Shown here: in pieces, positions 35,449 to 42,859 of the stretch
Layout: every line of letters begins with the position of its first letter
Numbering within the stretch: position 1 is the stretch's first letter
Source: Alphaproteobacteria bacterium
GTDB taxonomy: Bacteria > Pseudomonadota > Alphaproteobacteria > Caulobacterales > Maricaulaceae
DNA: 64,000 nucleotides
Direction of reading: 5' to 3'
Assembly (NCBI GenBank): GCA_018222865.1
Contig: JAAEZM010000008.1
Span: 1-64,000, forward strand
Position numbers and translations under genes: made by a program
Notes under the pieces: generated by a model
What the model was told of the DNA's origin: nothing
Databases searched by the model: none
The model's input: the letters and a program-made list of their open reading frames with translations, nothing else

Positions 35449-35987
35449 CTGCGGGCCACCACGATCGAGCGACGCGGCCGCAGGTAGAAAGTCTCGGTGA
35501 TATTGAAGTTATTGACGCCCAGCTGGCTGAAGATCGGTCTGTGGCGGTAGGTGACTTCCACCATGATCACCGAGGTGTTGGCGTTGAGCACGCCTTGTGG
35601 GACGTCCACCGTGCTGCCCTCCGGCAGAGGCGCGCGCCCATCGGCGTCACTCCATTGCACTTCGATATCGCCATTTCCATCAGCCAGCAGGCTGGTAATG
35701 CGTACAGTCAGCGGCGCGGCCGGGAAGGGGGCGAGGATGGCTTGCCCGGCTGAGAGAATATCCGCGATTTCACTATCGGTAATCACATCGTCCTGCGCGA
35801 CCAGATCCGCCAGCGCGCTTGCCGCGCTAGTGGCTTTGCGGTCAATGGAAAAGGCGAGGCTGAGATCGACCGAGCCGAGATAAAGCAGGATCATCAAGGG
35901 GGCGATGATCGCGAACTCAATCGCTGAAACGCCTTTGTCATCGCGCTTGAAGCGGGAGAGGTGTCGATGGAGCGCCTTAATCATCAA
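35445..35987 (-). CDS. TadE/TadF-type minor pseudopilin of the Tad pilus
   Basis: The 180-residue product has the Tad prepilin-like site DDKG then VSAIEFAIIAPLMILLYLG, with Glu at +5 and a membrane helix, followed by an extracytoplasmic beta-rich domain ending TETFYLRPRRS. TadE/F proteins are minor subunits of Flp pili processed by CpaA/TadV. It overlaps the upstream gene by 11 bases. It is read away from the flp promoter region, as part of a leftward three-gene group. Confidence 0.88.
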   Translation of the reverse strand: MMIKALHRHLSRFKRDDKGVSAIEFAIIAPLMILLYLGSVDLSLAFSIDRKATSAASALADLVAQDDVITDSEIADILSAGQAILAPFPAAPLTVRITSLLADGNGDIEVQWSDADGRAPLPEGSTVDVPQGVLNANTSVIMVEVTYRHRPIFSQLGVNNFNITETFYLRPRRSIVVARS

Positions 35988-36516
35988 AGGGCTCGTTTCT
36001 GAAAACAGTCGCCGCGGTCAATAGGCGCTGATTATCTTTGAGATTGGCGAAGCCGGACGAGAAGGTGGGCAGAATGAGCGGCCATTTATAGAACAGGCGC
36101 ACAAGCACAATATCGCCCGCATCACCGGCGTCGAAACCGAAACCGGACGTGTCCAAATCATTGTCGTCGGTCAAAGGCGTGGAGTAATCCAGCCCGATGA
36201 AGCCATCAAACACCTGGACATCGATTTCCAGACGGTCGCAATCGGCCATCAGATTAATGTCATCGCAAACCGCCGCGCGGAATTGCTCCAGTGTCAGACC
36301 ACTTTCCTGAGCGGCGCCAGTACGGATCTGACGTGAATTTTCAAGAACCGCATTCTCCATAAGCGTATTGGTGAAGAGGACAGAGCCGACTTCGATGATG
36401 GAGAAAACCAGATAGAAGAAAGGAACGGCGATCATCGCAAACTCAACCGCTGTCGCGCCGGATTCATCCTTGCGCCAATTGCGGGCCTTGCGCTTTAGAA
36501 AGCCTGTCCAGGACAT
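35977..36516 (-). CDS. TadE-type minor pseudopilin of the Tad pilus
   Basis: The 179-residue product has the leader KDESG then ATAVEFAMIAVPFFYLVFSIIE, the TadE processing motif with Glu at +5. The N-terminal part before the helix is basic. The domain after the helix has two cysteines (AVCDDINLMADC) likely to pair. It precedes and overlaps the second pseudopilin gene and follows the small pilus N-domain protein by 38 bases. Confidence 0.88.
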   Translation of the reverse strand: MSWTGFLKRKARNWRKDESGATAVEFAMIAVPFFYLVFSIIEVGSVLFTNTLMENAVLENSRQIRTGAAQESGLTLEQFRAAVCDDINLMADCDRLEIDVQVFDGFIGLDYSTPLTDDNDLDTSGFGFDAGDAGDIVLVRLFYKWPLILPTFSSGFANLKDNQRLLTAATVFRNEPFDD

Positions 36517-36554
36517 GGGTCTCTACCTCGGTTCGCGGGTGCGAGCGCGTTAGA

Positions 36555-37007
36555 TCAATTGCCGCCGGCAGCCGTGTCGGCTGTCGCCAGACGTTGTTGC
36601 TGTTGCGTGTTAAGGGCGCCAGAGCGGTCAAAATCATCGCCCACGCGCGGAACTTCATCGCAAGTCGTATCGCCACATGCCAGCGAGGTGCGATTGCTTC
36701 CCCGGAACAAGGCGACTTGCCCGGCCTCCGGATTGTTCACGATGATATCGCTTTGATAGATAATCCGCCCGATCCGATCGACGGCGATCACATTGGTGCG
36801 GCCGGGAAGGCGTCCCGTGATAACAAGTGTGCGCAGGTCGTGGACCATGGCATCTGCCACGGACGGGTTGCCGATGACGACAGCCGAGGCGTCGGCGGGC
36901 AGGCGTACGAGGGTCGCGTGGTCTGCGGCGATCTCGACATCGCTGGCCTGGGCCGGAAGCGTAACGGCCAGAGCCAAGGTAAAGACTGCAAGGGCATAGC
37001 GAAACAT
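36555..37007 (-). CDS. Stand-alone pilus-assembly N-domain protein (CpaC N-terminal-like)
   Basis: The 150-residue product has a signal peptide (FRYALAVFTLALAVTLPAQA), then DHATLVRLPADASAVVIGNPSVADAMV and TLVITGRLPGRTNVIAVDR. This closely parallels residues about 55-105 of CpaC in this window (AAVVHLPVDATDVLVTNPEVVDAVI, GQGIGQTNAFFFD), so it is the pilus-formation N-terminal domain without the secretin. Two cysteines (LACGDTTCD) may form a disulfide. It could be a periplasmic partner of the CpaC ring. GGAG lies seven bases before ATG 37007; an upstream frame extension is less likely. Confidence 0.85.
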   Translation of the reverse strand: MFRYALAVFTLALAVTLPAQASDVEIAADHATLVRLPADASAVVIGNPSVADAMVHDLRTLVITGRLPGRTNVIAVDRIGRIIYQSDIIVNNPEAGQVALFRGSNRTSLACGDTTCDEVPRVGDDFDRSGALNTQQQQRLATADTAAGGN

Positions 37008-37043
37008 GGTCGCGCTCCAATTGCGAACGGGGGTCGAATTCAA

Positions 37044-37283
37044 GCACTAGTCTCGCGTGTGCGCGTAAATCTTTCATAAACAGGGCTGTTTCGAATTTAC
37101 TTCGAATCTCGAGACTTGGTTATGCGTTTGTTAACTATAGCGCACGTTCCCAAAAATATAGAATTTGTTAAGTACGTGTTTTTACTGAATTGAAACGCCT
37201 CTCGTGTTTGATGGGCATCGTTCAGGAGGGGTCGGGACGGATCGACTCCTGATGGTGAGGTACCAACACGGGAGTACAAAAAA
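37044..37283 (+). promoter_or_regulatory. flp pilin promoter and leader with CtrA-like and GANTC sites
   Basis: TTAT-N7-TTAAC (37120-37135) is one base off the full CtrA site TTAA-N7-TTAAC, and a second site TTAA-N7-TTTT (37168-37182) fits less well. GANTC sites occur at 37104-37108 and 37244-37248. A leader hairpin TCAGGAG/CTCCTGA (37222-37228 and 37245-37251) precedes the ribosome site GGGAG. In Caulobacter pilA is a CtrA target; regulation here is inferred from that and these sites. Confidence 0.55.
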
Positions 37284-37490
37284 ATGAAATTCGTTTCTCG
37301 CTTCTTTAAAGATGAATCCGGCGCAACCGCTATTGAATACGGCCTGATCGCAGCTCTTATCGCTGTTGTCATCATCGGCGCCGTGACCACGCTCGGCGGC
37401 AGCGTCAATGGCGCGTTCACGTCTGCCAACGGCGCCTTCTCTTCCGGCACGTCCGGCTCCGGCTCTTCCGGCTCCGGTTCTGGCGGCTAA
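37284..37490 (+). CDS. Flp/Fap-type major pilin
   Basis: The 68-residue precursor has the short leader MKFVSRFFKDESG, then ATAIEYGLIAALIAVVIIGA: the Flp motif with Glu +5 and Tyr +6, cleaved by CpaA. The mature pilin is about 55 residues and ends in a flexible Gly/Ser tail (SGTSGSGSSGSGSGG). It polymerises into the Tad adhesive pilus, equivalent to Caulobacter PilA. It has its own promoter region and a strong terminator, as expected for a subunit needed in excess over the assembly machine. Confidence 0.95.
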   Translation: MKFVSRFFKDESGATAIEYGLIAALIAVVIIGAVTTLGGSVNGAFTSANGAFSSGTSGSGSSGSGSGG

Positions 37491-37515
37491 TACAGATTTA
37501 AAAGTCTGAAGCGAG

Positions 37516-37549
37516 TGGGCTGCCCAAACGGGTGGCCCATTTGTTTTTG
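37516..37549 (+). terminator. Rho-independent terminator after flp pilin
   Basis: TGGGCTGCCC, loop AAAC and GGGTGGCCCA form a 10-pair stem (two G-T pairs) followed by TTTGTTTTT. It isolates pilin transcription from the cpa genes. Confidence 0.9.
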
Positions 37550-37642
37550 ATATGTATGAAAAAATGACCGAATGACCGCGCCGCTCAACCGGACGTTAAG
37601 CCTCTTCGGTTAGCCTCAGTGATTAAGTATTCGAGGTGGTCT

Positions 37643-38140
37643 ATGTTAGTTCAGATCCTGGTATTGGCATTTCTTGGCTTGGTAATCTTTGCGGCACTGC
37701 ATGATATTGCGAGCTTCAAAATTCCCAATTGGGTGTGCCTGGCAATCATTGGTCTCTTCCCGGTCTACGGGATTGTGGCCGGTCTGGATTTGAACGCCTG
37801 GGGCGGACACATGCTCGGTGGTGCCTTGGGTCTGCTTCTCGGAATGGCCCTGTTCGCGACCGGTGGATTGGGCGGCGGAGACGGAAAGCTATTTGCGGCC
37901 GCAGCCTTATGGTTCGGCTGGTCTGATTTCTTCAGCTTCCTCTTCCTGACCATGCTTGCAGGCGGCGGTTTGGCTGTGATCCTTCTGATGATCCGCCGCA
38001 CATTGACAGAGAATATCGCGCTGGGTGGCATCTTGACTCACCGCGCCTTCGCCATGGGAGAACCTGTGCCCTATGGTGTCGCGATTGCCGCGGGTGCACT
38101 GTGGTGTCTGCCGTTTGCGAGCATTCTGCCGGCAGGCTGA
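37643..38140 (+). CDS. cpaA: Tad pilus prepilin peptidase CpaA
   Basis: The 165-residue membrane protein has the A24 aspartate motifs ALHDIASFKIPNW and GGLGGGDGKLFAAAALW across about five to six helices. It processes the Flp pilin and TadE-type pseudopilins. Start ATG 37643 has GAGG at good spacing; a GTG at 37619 is possible. It is a second short prepilin peptidase besides that at 16000-16482. Confidence 0.92.
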   Translation: MLVQILVLAFLGLVIFAALHDIASFKIPNWVCLAIIGLFPVYGIVAGLDLNAWGGHMLGGALGLLLGMALFATGGLGGGDGKLFAAAALWFGWSDFFSFLFLTMLAGGGLAVILLMIRRTLTENIALGGILTHRAFAMGEPVPYGVAIAAGALWCLPFASILPAG

Positions 38141-38297
38141 AAAGTGGCGTTGGCGAACTATATGTTGGCCCATTAACGCTTGAAGCCGGAATTTTTCCAG
38201 TAATACCGCCAATTGCAACGCTAGCATTAACGCAGCTTTGAGGAATTAAGCGTCTCATCGCAATCGTATCTTTGCGTCCGAGAGGTCTGACATTCCC
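38141..38297 (+). promoter_or_regulatory. Intergenic region before cpaB
   Basis: 157 bases with AT-rich stretches, probably the cpaB promoter. No full CtrA site was found. The string CTATATGTTG (38158-38167) matches an NrdR box core but has no partner box, so it is likely chance. Confidence 0.35.
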
Positions 38298-39128
38298 ATG
38301 AATGCGGTTCGTATTGCCATTCTCGCTGCAGCAGCCATTGCCGCCGTTGCCGTGGCTTTCTTTGTGCGACAGGCGATGACGGTCGAACCTGTGCAGACGG
38401 TGCAGGTGCAAGAGCGCCCCTCGGTTCGTATCCTGGCAGCCCGCAGTGATCTGGGTGTTGGCCAACATGTCGACGCCTCGGATTTTTACTGGCAGGCTTG
38501 GCCAGAAGAGGCCATCACCCGCGACTATATTGTTGAAGGGCAGGGGCGCGATGCTGGTGATTTCGCCGGATCTGTCGTTCGCGCGCCTATCGGACAGGGT
38601 GAGCCGGTAACTGGCCGCCGTCTGGTTCAACAGGGCGATGCAGGTTTTATGTCCGCTGTTCTCACGCCGGGCATGCGCGCCTTGGCTGTGCCGATCTCAC
38701 CGGAGACAGGGGCTGGCGGGTTTATTCTTCCTAATAACCGCGTCGATGTGATCGTCACCTATGTGCGCGAGAGTGAAGAGACCGGAGCGCGCAACTTCAT
38801 CGCTGAAGCCGTCGTGGAGAATGTCCGCGTTCTGGCCATCGATCAGATCTATGCCGAAGACGAGGATGGTGAGGGCGCTCTGCTGGGCGAAACCGCAACA
38901 CTTGAGCTGACGCCGGATCAATCGCGAGCGGTCATGCTCGCCGTCGCACGCGGCAATATTGCGCTGGTTCTGCGCTCGCTGTCAGAGACACAGGGCGGTC
39001 CGACACTGGCCGGTGGTGCAGGTTATGGCCAGGCCATGCCGACCACGCCTCCGGAAGATGAAGAGCGCAGCGTGACGCTTATCCGTTATGGCCGGGCCCA
39101 GACCGTGGCCTTGGCGGCAGACCAGTGA
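38298..39128 (+). CDS. cpaB: Tad pilus assembly protein CpaB
   Basis: The 276-residue product has an N-terminal membrane anchor (IAILAAAAIAAVAVAFFV), a SAF domain (about 40-110, VRILAARSDLGVGQHVDASDF and VVRAPIGQGEPVTGRRL) and the CpaB/RcpC core with PGMRALAVPISPETGAGGFILPNNRVDV split around residue 130. It stabilises or assembles the CpaC secretin in the periplasm. Its stop overlaps a possible GTG start of cpaC. Confidence 0.94.
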   Translation: MNAVRIAILAAAAIAAVAVAFFVRQAMTVEPVQTVQVQERPSVRILAARSDLGVGQHVDASDFYWQAWPEEAITRDYIVEGQGRDAGDFAGSVVRAPIGQGEPVTGRRLVQQGDAGFMSAVLTPGMRALAVPISPETGAGGFILPNNRVDVIVTYVRESEETGARNFIAEAVVENVRVLAIDQIYAEDEDGEGALLGETATLELTPDQSRAVMLAVARGNIALVLRSLSETQGGPTLAGGAGYGQAMPTTPPEDEERSVTLIRYGRAQTVALAADQ

Positions 39129-39130
39129 GG

Positions 39131-40600
39131 ATGAAAGAGATGCTTCGTTCGATCCTTCTGTTTGCAACCCTCGCTCTGGCGACGCCGGCCCTGGCACAGC
39201 CGGCTGGGACTGAGCGCGGAAATACGCTGCAGGTCTATATTCGCGAGCCGGGCAATGGCCCTGTCTCTGAACATCTCGACCTGCCGCTCGACAAGGCCGC
39301 CGTCGTGCACCTGCCGGTCGATGCCACAGATGTCCTGGTGACCAATCCGGAAGTCGTTGATGCCGTTATCCGCACACCGCGCCGGGCTTACTTGCTGGGG
39401 CAGGGTATCGGTCAGACCAATGCCTTCTTCTTCGATGCCCAGGGCCAGCTGATCCTGGATCTGGATATGCGCGTCGAGCGTGATCTGACGCCGCTGCAGG
39501 AAAGCCTGGAGCGATTTCTTCCCAATGCTCGCGTCAATGCAGAAGCGATGAATGATCACATTGTCCTGTCGGGCATGGTTCCAAGTGCGTCCGATGCCGA
39601 CACGGCGCTGCGTATCGCCCAGCGCTGGGTGGATGATCCAGAACGCATTCTCTCCATGGTCGAGATTGAAGCGCGCGAGCAGGTCATGCTGTCGGTCCGG
39701 ATCGTGGAAATGCGTCGGACGATTGCGCGTCAGCTGGGTGTGAACCTCTCTACAGCTGGCAGTTCCGGTGAATTCAATTTCGCGGTTGCGACCAATAACG
39801 AGTTCTCCCTGGTTGGACGTTTCCTCAATGGTCTCAATGCGGGCATTGACTGGACCAGCGGCAATAGCGGCGGCATCACGGGTGTCAGCTCGCTCCTGCA
39901 AGCGATGGAACGGGTCGGGCTGGTGCGCACACTGGCTGAGCCGAATCTGACGGCGATCTCCGGAGAGAGCGCCAACTTCCTCGCGGGTGGTGAATTCCCG
40001 GTACCGGTCGGGCGTGATCGCGACGGCAATATCATTATCGAGTTCAAGCCTTTCGGTGTTGGTCTCGGCTTTACGCCAATGGTTTTGTCGGAAGGCCGCA
40101 TTTCGATGCGCATCTCCACGGAAGTGTCTGAGCTGACCACGGATGGCGCGCTGACCTATGATGAAAGCCCGGTTGTCGATGATGATGGCAATGTCATCGG
40201 GACGGTTCCCGGCCTGACCATTCCGGCTCTGACGGTGAACCGTGCAGAGACCACGGTCGAACTGCCCTCTGGGGGCAGCCTGGTCCTGGCCGGTTTGATC
40301 CAGGAGGAAACCCGTCAAAATCTCGACGGCATCCCCGGGGTTCAGGATATTCCGGTCCTGGGTGCTTTGTTCCGCTCGCGCGACTTCGAAAATGAAGAAA
40401 CCGAGCTGGTGGTGCTGGTAACGCCTTACCTGGTTGATCCGACCAACCCCAATAATCTGGAAACACCGACGGATGGTTTCGAGACCGCGTCTCAGGCGTC
40501 GGGTCTTCTGTTTGGCCGTCTCAACCGCGTTTATTCCGTGCCGGGCTCGGACACGGAAGGTCAGGGTTGGTCCGGACCCGTCGGCTTCCTGTTTGATTAA
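39131..40600 (+). CDS. cpaC: Tad pilus secretin CpaC
   Basis: The 489-residue product has a signal peptide (LRSILLFATLALATPALAQ), the pilus N-domain (about 50-110), a BON-like domain (ARVNAEAMNDHIVLSGMVPS) and a C-terminal secretin domain with LAEPNLTAISGESANFLAGGE, VGLGFTPMVL and LVLAGLIQEETRQNLDGIPG. It forms the outer-membrane pore for the Flp pilus. Three starts, 39125 GTG, 39131 ATG and 39140 ATG, are possible; GAGGA at 39127-39131 is best spaced for 39140. Confidence 0.94.
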   Translation: MKEMLRSILLFATLALATPALAQPAGTERGNTLQVYIREPGNGPVSEHLDLPLDKAAVVHLPVDATDVLVTNPEVVDAVIRTPRRAYLLGQGIGQTNAFFFDAQGQLILDLDMRVERDLTPLQESLERFLPNARVNAEAMNDHIVLSGMVPSASDADTALRIAQRWVDDPERILSMVEIEAREQVMLSVRIVEMRRTIARQLGVNLSTAGSSGEFNFAVATNNEFSLVGRFLNGLNAGIDWTSGNSGGITGVSSLLQAMERVGLVRTLAEPNLTAISGESANFLAGGEFPVPVGRDRDGNIIIEFKPFGVGLGFTPMVLSEGRISMRISTEVSELTTDGALTYDESPVVDDDGNVIGTVPGLTIPALTVNRAETTVELPSGGSLVLAGLIQEETRQNLDGIPGVQDIPVLGALFRSRDFENEETELVVLVTPYLVDPTNPNNLETPTDGFETASQASGLLFGRLNRVYSVPGSDTEGQGWSGPVGFLFD

Positions 40601-40616
40601 GTGTGGAGTTGATGTG

Positions 40617-41279
40617 ATGAAAATGACGACAAAAGCTGCACTTATCGCCCTCGGGCTCGCCCTTGCCGGATGCGCGACGCCGCCATCAGGGCAAGGCCTG
40701 CCGCAGGCGAGCGCCGAAGCCGAGCTTTTCCGCTCTGAAATGGTGATTGATCCGCGTGATAATGGCCTGACCTATTCCCAACTCGCCCAACTCGATGCGA
40801 TCGCGACCGAGTACAAGGCACGCGGCCACGGTCCGCTCGTGATCAGCTATCCTCAGGGTGCCAACAATGAACAGGCCGCCATGCATGCTGTCGCCAATGC
40901 GCGCAATGTACTGTTTGAAGCCGGGTTGAACTGGCAGCAAATCTCCGGTGGCGCCTATCAGGCCTATGGCGACGGCAATGGCGCGCTGGTCTTCTCATTC
41001 ACCCGTTATCGCGCGATTGCTCCGGACTGTCCGGATGGCTGGGATGATTTGACCCCGTCCATAAATGCGAACCAGCGCTATCAGCGCTTCGGTTGCTCAA
41101 TGGCAGCCAATATCGCGGCCATGGTCGCGGATCCGCGTGATCTGATCACGCCTCGTACAATGGAGCCGGGTGATACCGGTCGCCGGCAGACCGTTATTGA
41201 TGCCTATCGTCAGGGACAGGCAACGGCCAGCCAATCCAGTGGTCAGGACAGCGGTGCTGTCTCCAGTGTTGGTAATTAA
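40617..41279 (+). CDS. cpaD: Tad pilus lipoprotein CpaD
   Basis: The 220-residue product has a lipobox (ALIALGLALAGCATPP) and the CpaD domain with DNGLTYSQLAQLDAIATEYKARG and NARNVLFEAGL, plus two cysteines (DCPDGWDDLTP and GCSMAANI), the second in the family-typical run before MVADPRDLI. It acts with CpaC at the outer membrane. GGAG lies eight bases before ATG 40617. An open frame extends upstream into cpaC but is not coding. Confidence 0.93.
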   Translation: MKMTTKAALIALGLALAGCATPPSGQGLPQASAEAELFRSEMVIDPRDNGLTYSQLAQLDAIATEYKARGHGPLVISYPQGANNEQAAMHAVANARNVLFEAGLNWQQISGGAYQAYGDGNGALVFSFTRYRAIAPDCPDGWDDLTPSINANQRYQRFGCSMAANIAAMVADPRDLITPRTMEPGDTGRRQTVIDAYRQGQATASQSSGQDSGAVSSVGN

Positions 41280-41299
41280 GGGGGCGAAAGGAGCTGAAC

Positions 41300-42853
41300 A
41301 TGTCTAAGGCTAACCGTGCCCTGCAAGACGAATTCAATGACGAGGATCCGTTCCTGGATGCCGATGATGTCGAACGCATGATGCTGGGCGAAGCCAGCTA
41401 TGACGATGTTGTCGCCGAGCCGCGTGATGAAGATGGCTTTGCCCAGGCTGATTTGAGTGCTGCAGACGATCGCCCATTCGGCGCCTCCGCTCAGTTCGAG
41501 TCCAGCGTAGAGGACGATCCATTCCTGGACGCGGAGGCCCTGGAGCCTGCTCCGGTCGCGCCCGCCAGCAATCCGCTGTTTGATGGGCTGGAAGATGAGC
41601 TGAGCGATATGCTCCCGGCCTCCTCTGAACCGCTTTATGGCGAGGTGGATGACGATATCCCGTCTCAGCCTGTACCAAGGATTACGATTGCGGCCTTCTG
41701 CGAGCGCGCGGAAACAGGTGCACTGATCCAGCATGCTGCTGAAGATCGCCGTCTGGCCAAGGCGCATGTCAATGTCGCTATGGGCGGTTTGCCGGCCGCG
41801 ATCGAGACCTTCCATGATGAAACCACCCCCAACCTGCTCATCGTCGAAAGCGGGATGCGCGGTCGTGGCCTGTTCGATCAGCTCGAAGAATTGGCGGGTG
41901 TGTGTGATCCCGACACCAAGGTTGTCATCATTGGTGCGACCAATGACATCGTCCTTTATCGTGAGCTGATCAAACGTGGTGTGAGCGAATATCTTGTTCC
42001 GCCCATGTCACCGCTACACCTGATCCGCACGGTATCCGAGCTCTTCCTGGACCCCGAACAGCCATTCGCCGGTCGCTCGATTGCCTTCATCGGTTCGAAA
42101 GGCGGGGTCGGGTCTTCCACGATTGCGCATAATTGCGCCTGGGCCCTCACGGAGAACCAGTCTCAAGATGCTGTCTTGATGGATATGGACTTGTCCTGGG
42201 GAACGGCGGGCCTCGACTTCAATCAGGATCCCGCCCAAACCTTGGGGGATGCCCTGTCCGAGCCTGATCGTCTTGATGATGCCTTGCTCGACCGTCTTCT
42301 TGTGCGCTGCACGGAAAGACTGAGTCTGTTTTCCGCTCCGGCGACGCTGGACCGGGACTGGGAATTCTCGCCTCATGATTATGAGCTGGTCATCGACAAG
42401 GTCCGCCGTCAGGCCCCGGTCGTGGCGCTCGACCTGCCGCACCTCTGGATGCCCTGGGTCAAGCAGACGCTCCTGTCTGCTGATGATGTGGTCGTCACAG
42501 TCACGCCGGATCTGGCATCCCTGCGGAATGCAAAGAATCTCTTCGACCTCGTGACAGGCGCGCGTCCCAATGATGATCCGCCGAAAGTCGTGGTGAACAT
42601 GTCCGGCATGCCAAAGCGTCCGGAAATTCCGGTCAAGGATTTTGCTGAAGCGCTGGGGCAGCCGCCGGTACTGGTTCTGCCCTTCGAGCCGCAACTCTTC
42701 GGCAAGGCCGCCAATAACGGCCAGATGATTTCTGAACTGGATCCGAAGTCCAAGGCCGCAGATGGCTTCTCCCATCTGGCCCGTATCGTGACGGGCCGCG
42801 CTGCAGCAGCGCCACAGAAAAAGTCCCTCGTCGCCAAACTGTTCGGAGGCTAA
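41300..42853 (+). CDS. cpaE: Tad pilus localisation ATPase CpaE
   Basis: The 517-residue product has a long acidic, probably disordered N-terminus (1-125), a receiver-like domain (about 127-255, without a clear phosphorylation set) and a MinD/ParA-type ATPase with deviant Walker A GSKGGVGSST (265-274) and VLMDMDLSWGTAGLDFNQD. In Caulobacter CpaE localises the pilus machine at the pole. The disordered part has two copies of a short motif, EDPFLDADD (15-23) and DDPFLDAEA (72-80). A strong ribosome site (AAAGGAG) precedes it. Confidence 0.93.
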   Translation: MSKANRALQDEFNDEDPFLDADDVERMMLGEASYDDVVAEPRDEDGFAQADLSAADDRPFGASAQFESSVEDDPFLDAEALEPAPVAPASNPLFDGLEDELSDMLPASSEPLYGEVDDDIPSQPVPRITIAAFCERAETGALIQHAAEDRRLAKAHVNVAMGGLPAAIETFHDETTPNLLIVESGMRGRGLFDQLEELAGVCDPDTKVVIIGATNDIVLYRELIKRGVSEYLVPPMSPLHLIRTVSELFLDPEQPFAGRSIAFIGSKGGVGSSTIAHNCAWALTENQSQDAVLMDMDLSWGTAGLDFNQDPAQTLGDALSEPDRLDDALLDRLLVRCTERLSLFSAPATLDRDWEFSPHDYELVIDKVRRQAPVVALDLPHLWMPWVKQTLLSADDVVVTVTPDLASLRNAKNLFDLVTGARPNDDPPKVVVNMSGMPKRPEIPVKDFAEALGQPPVLVLPFEPQLFGKAANNGQMISELDPKSKAADGFSHLARIVTGRAAAAPQKKSLVAKLFGG

Positions 42854-42859
42854 TCGGGA

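Noticed and set aside
38158-38167. NrdR-like core CTATATGTTG before cpaB
   Set aside because: Only a single core with poor flanks and no second box at about 31 bases; a pilus gene is not an expected NrdR target.
39086-40318. Long open frame on the - strand across cpaC
   Set aside because: Antisense to a secretin gene with clear motifs; composition is typical of a shadow frame in this base composition.
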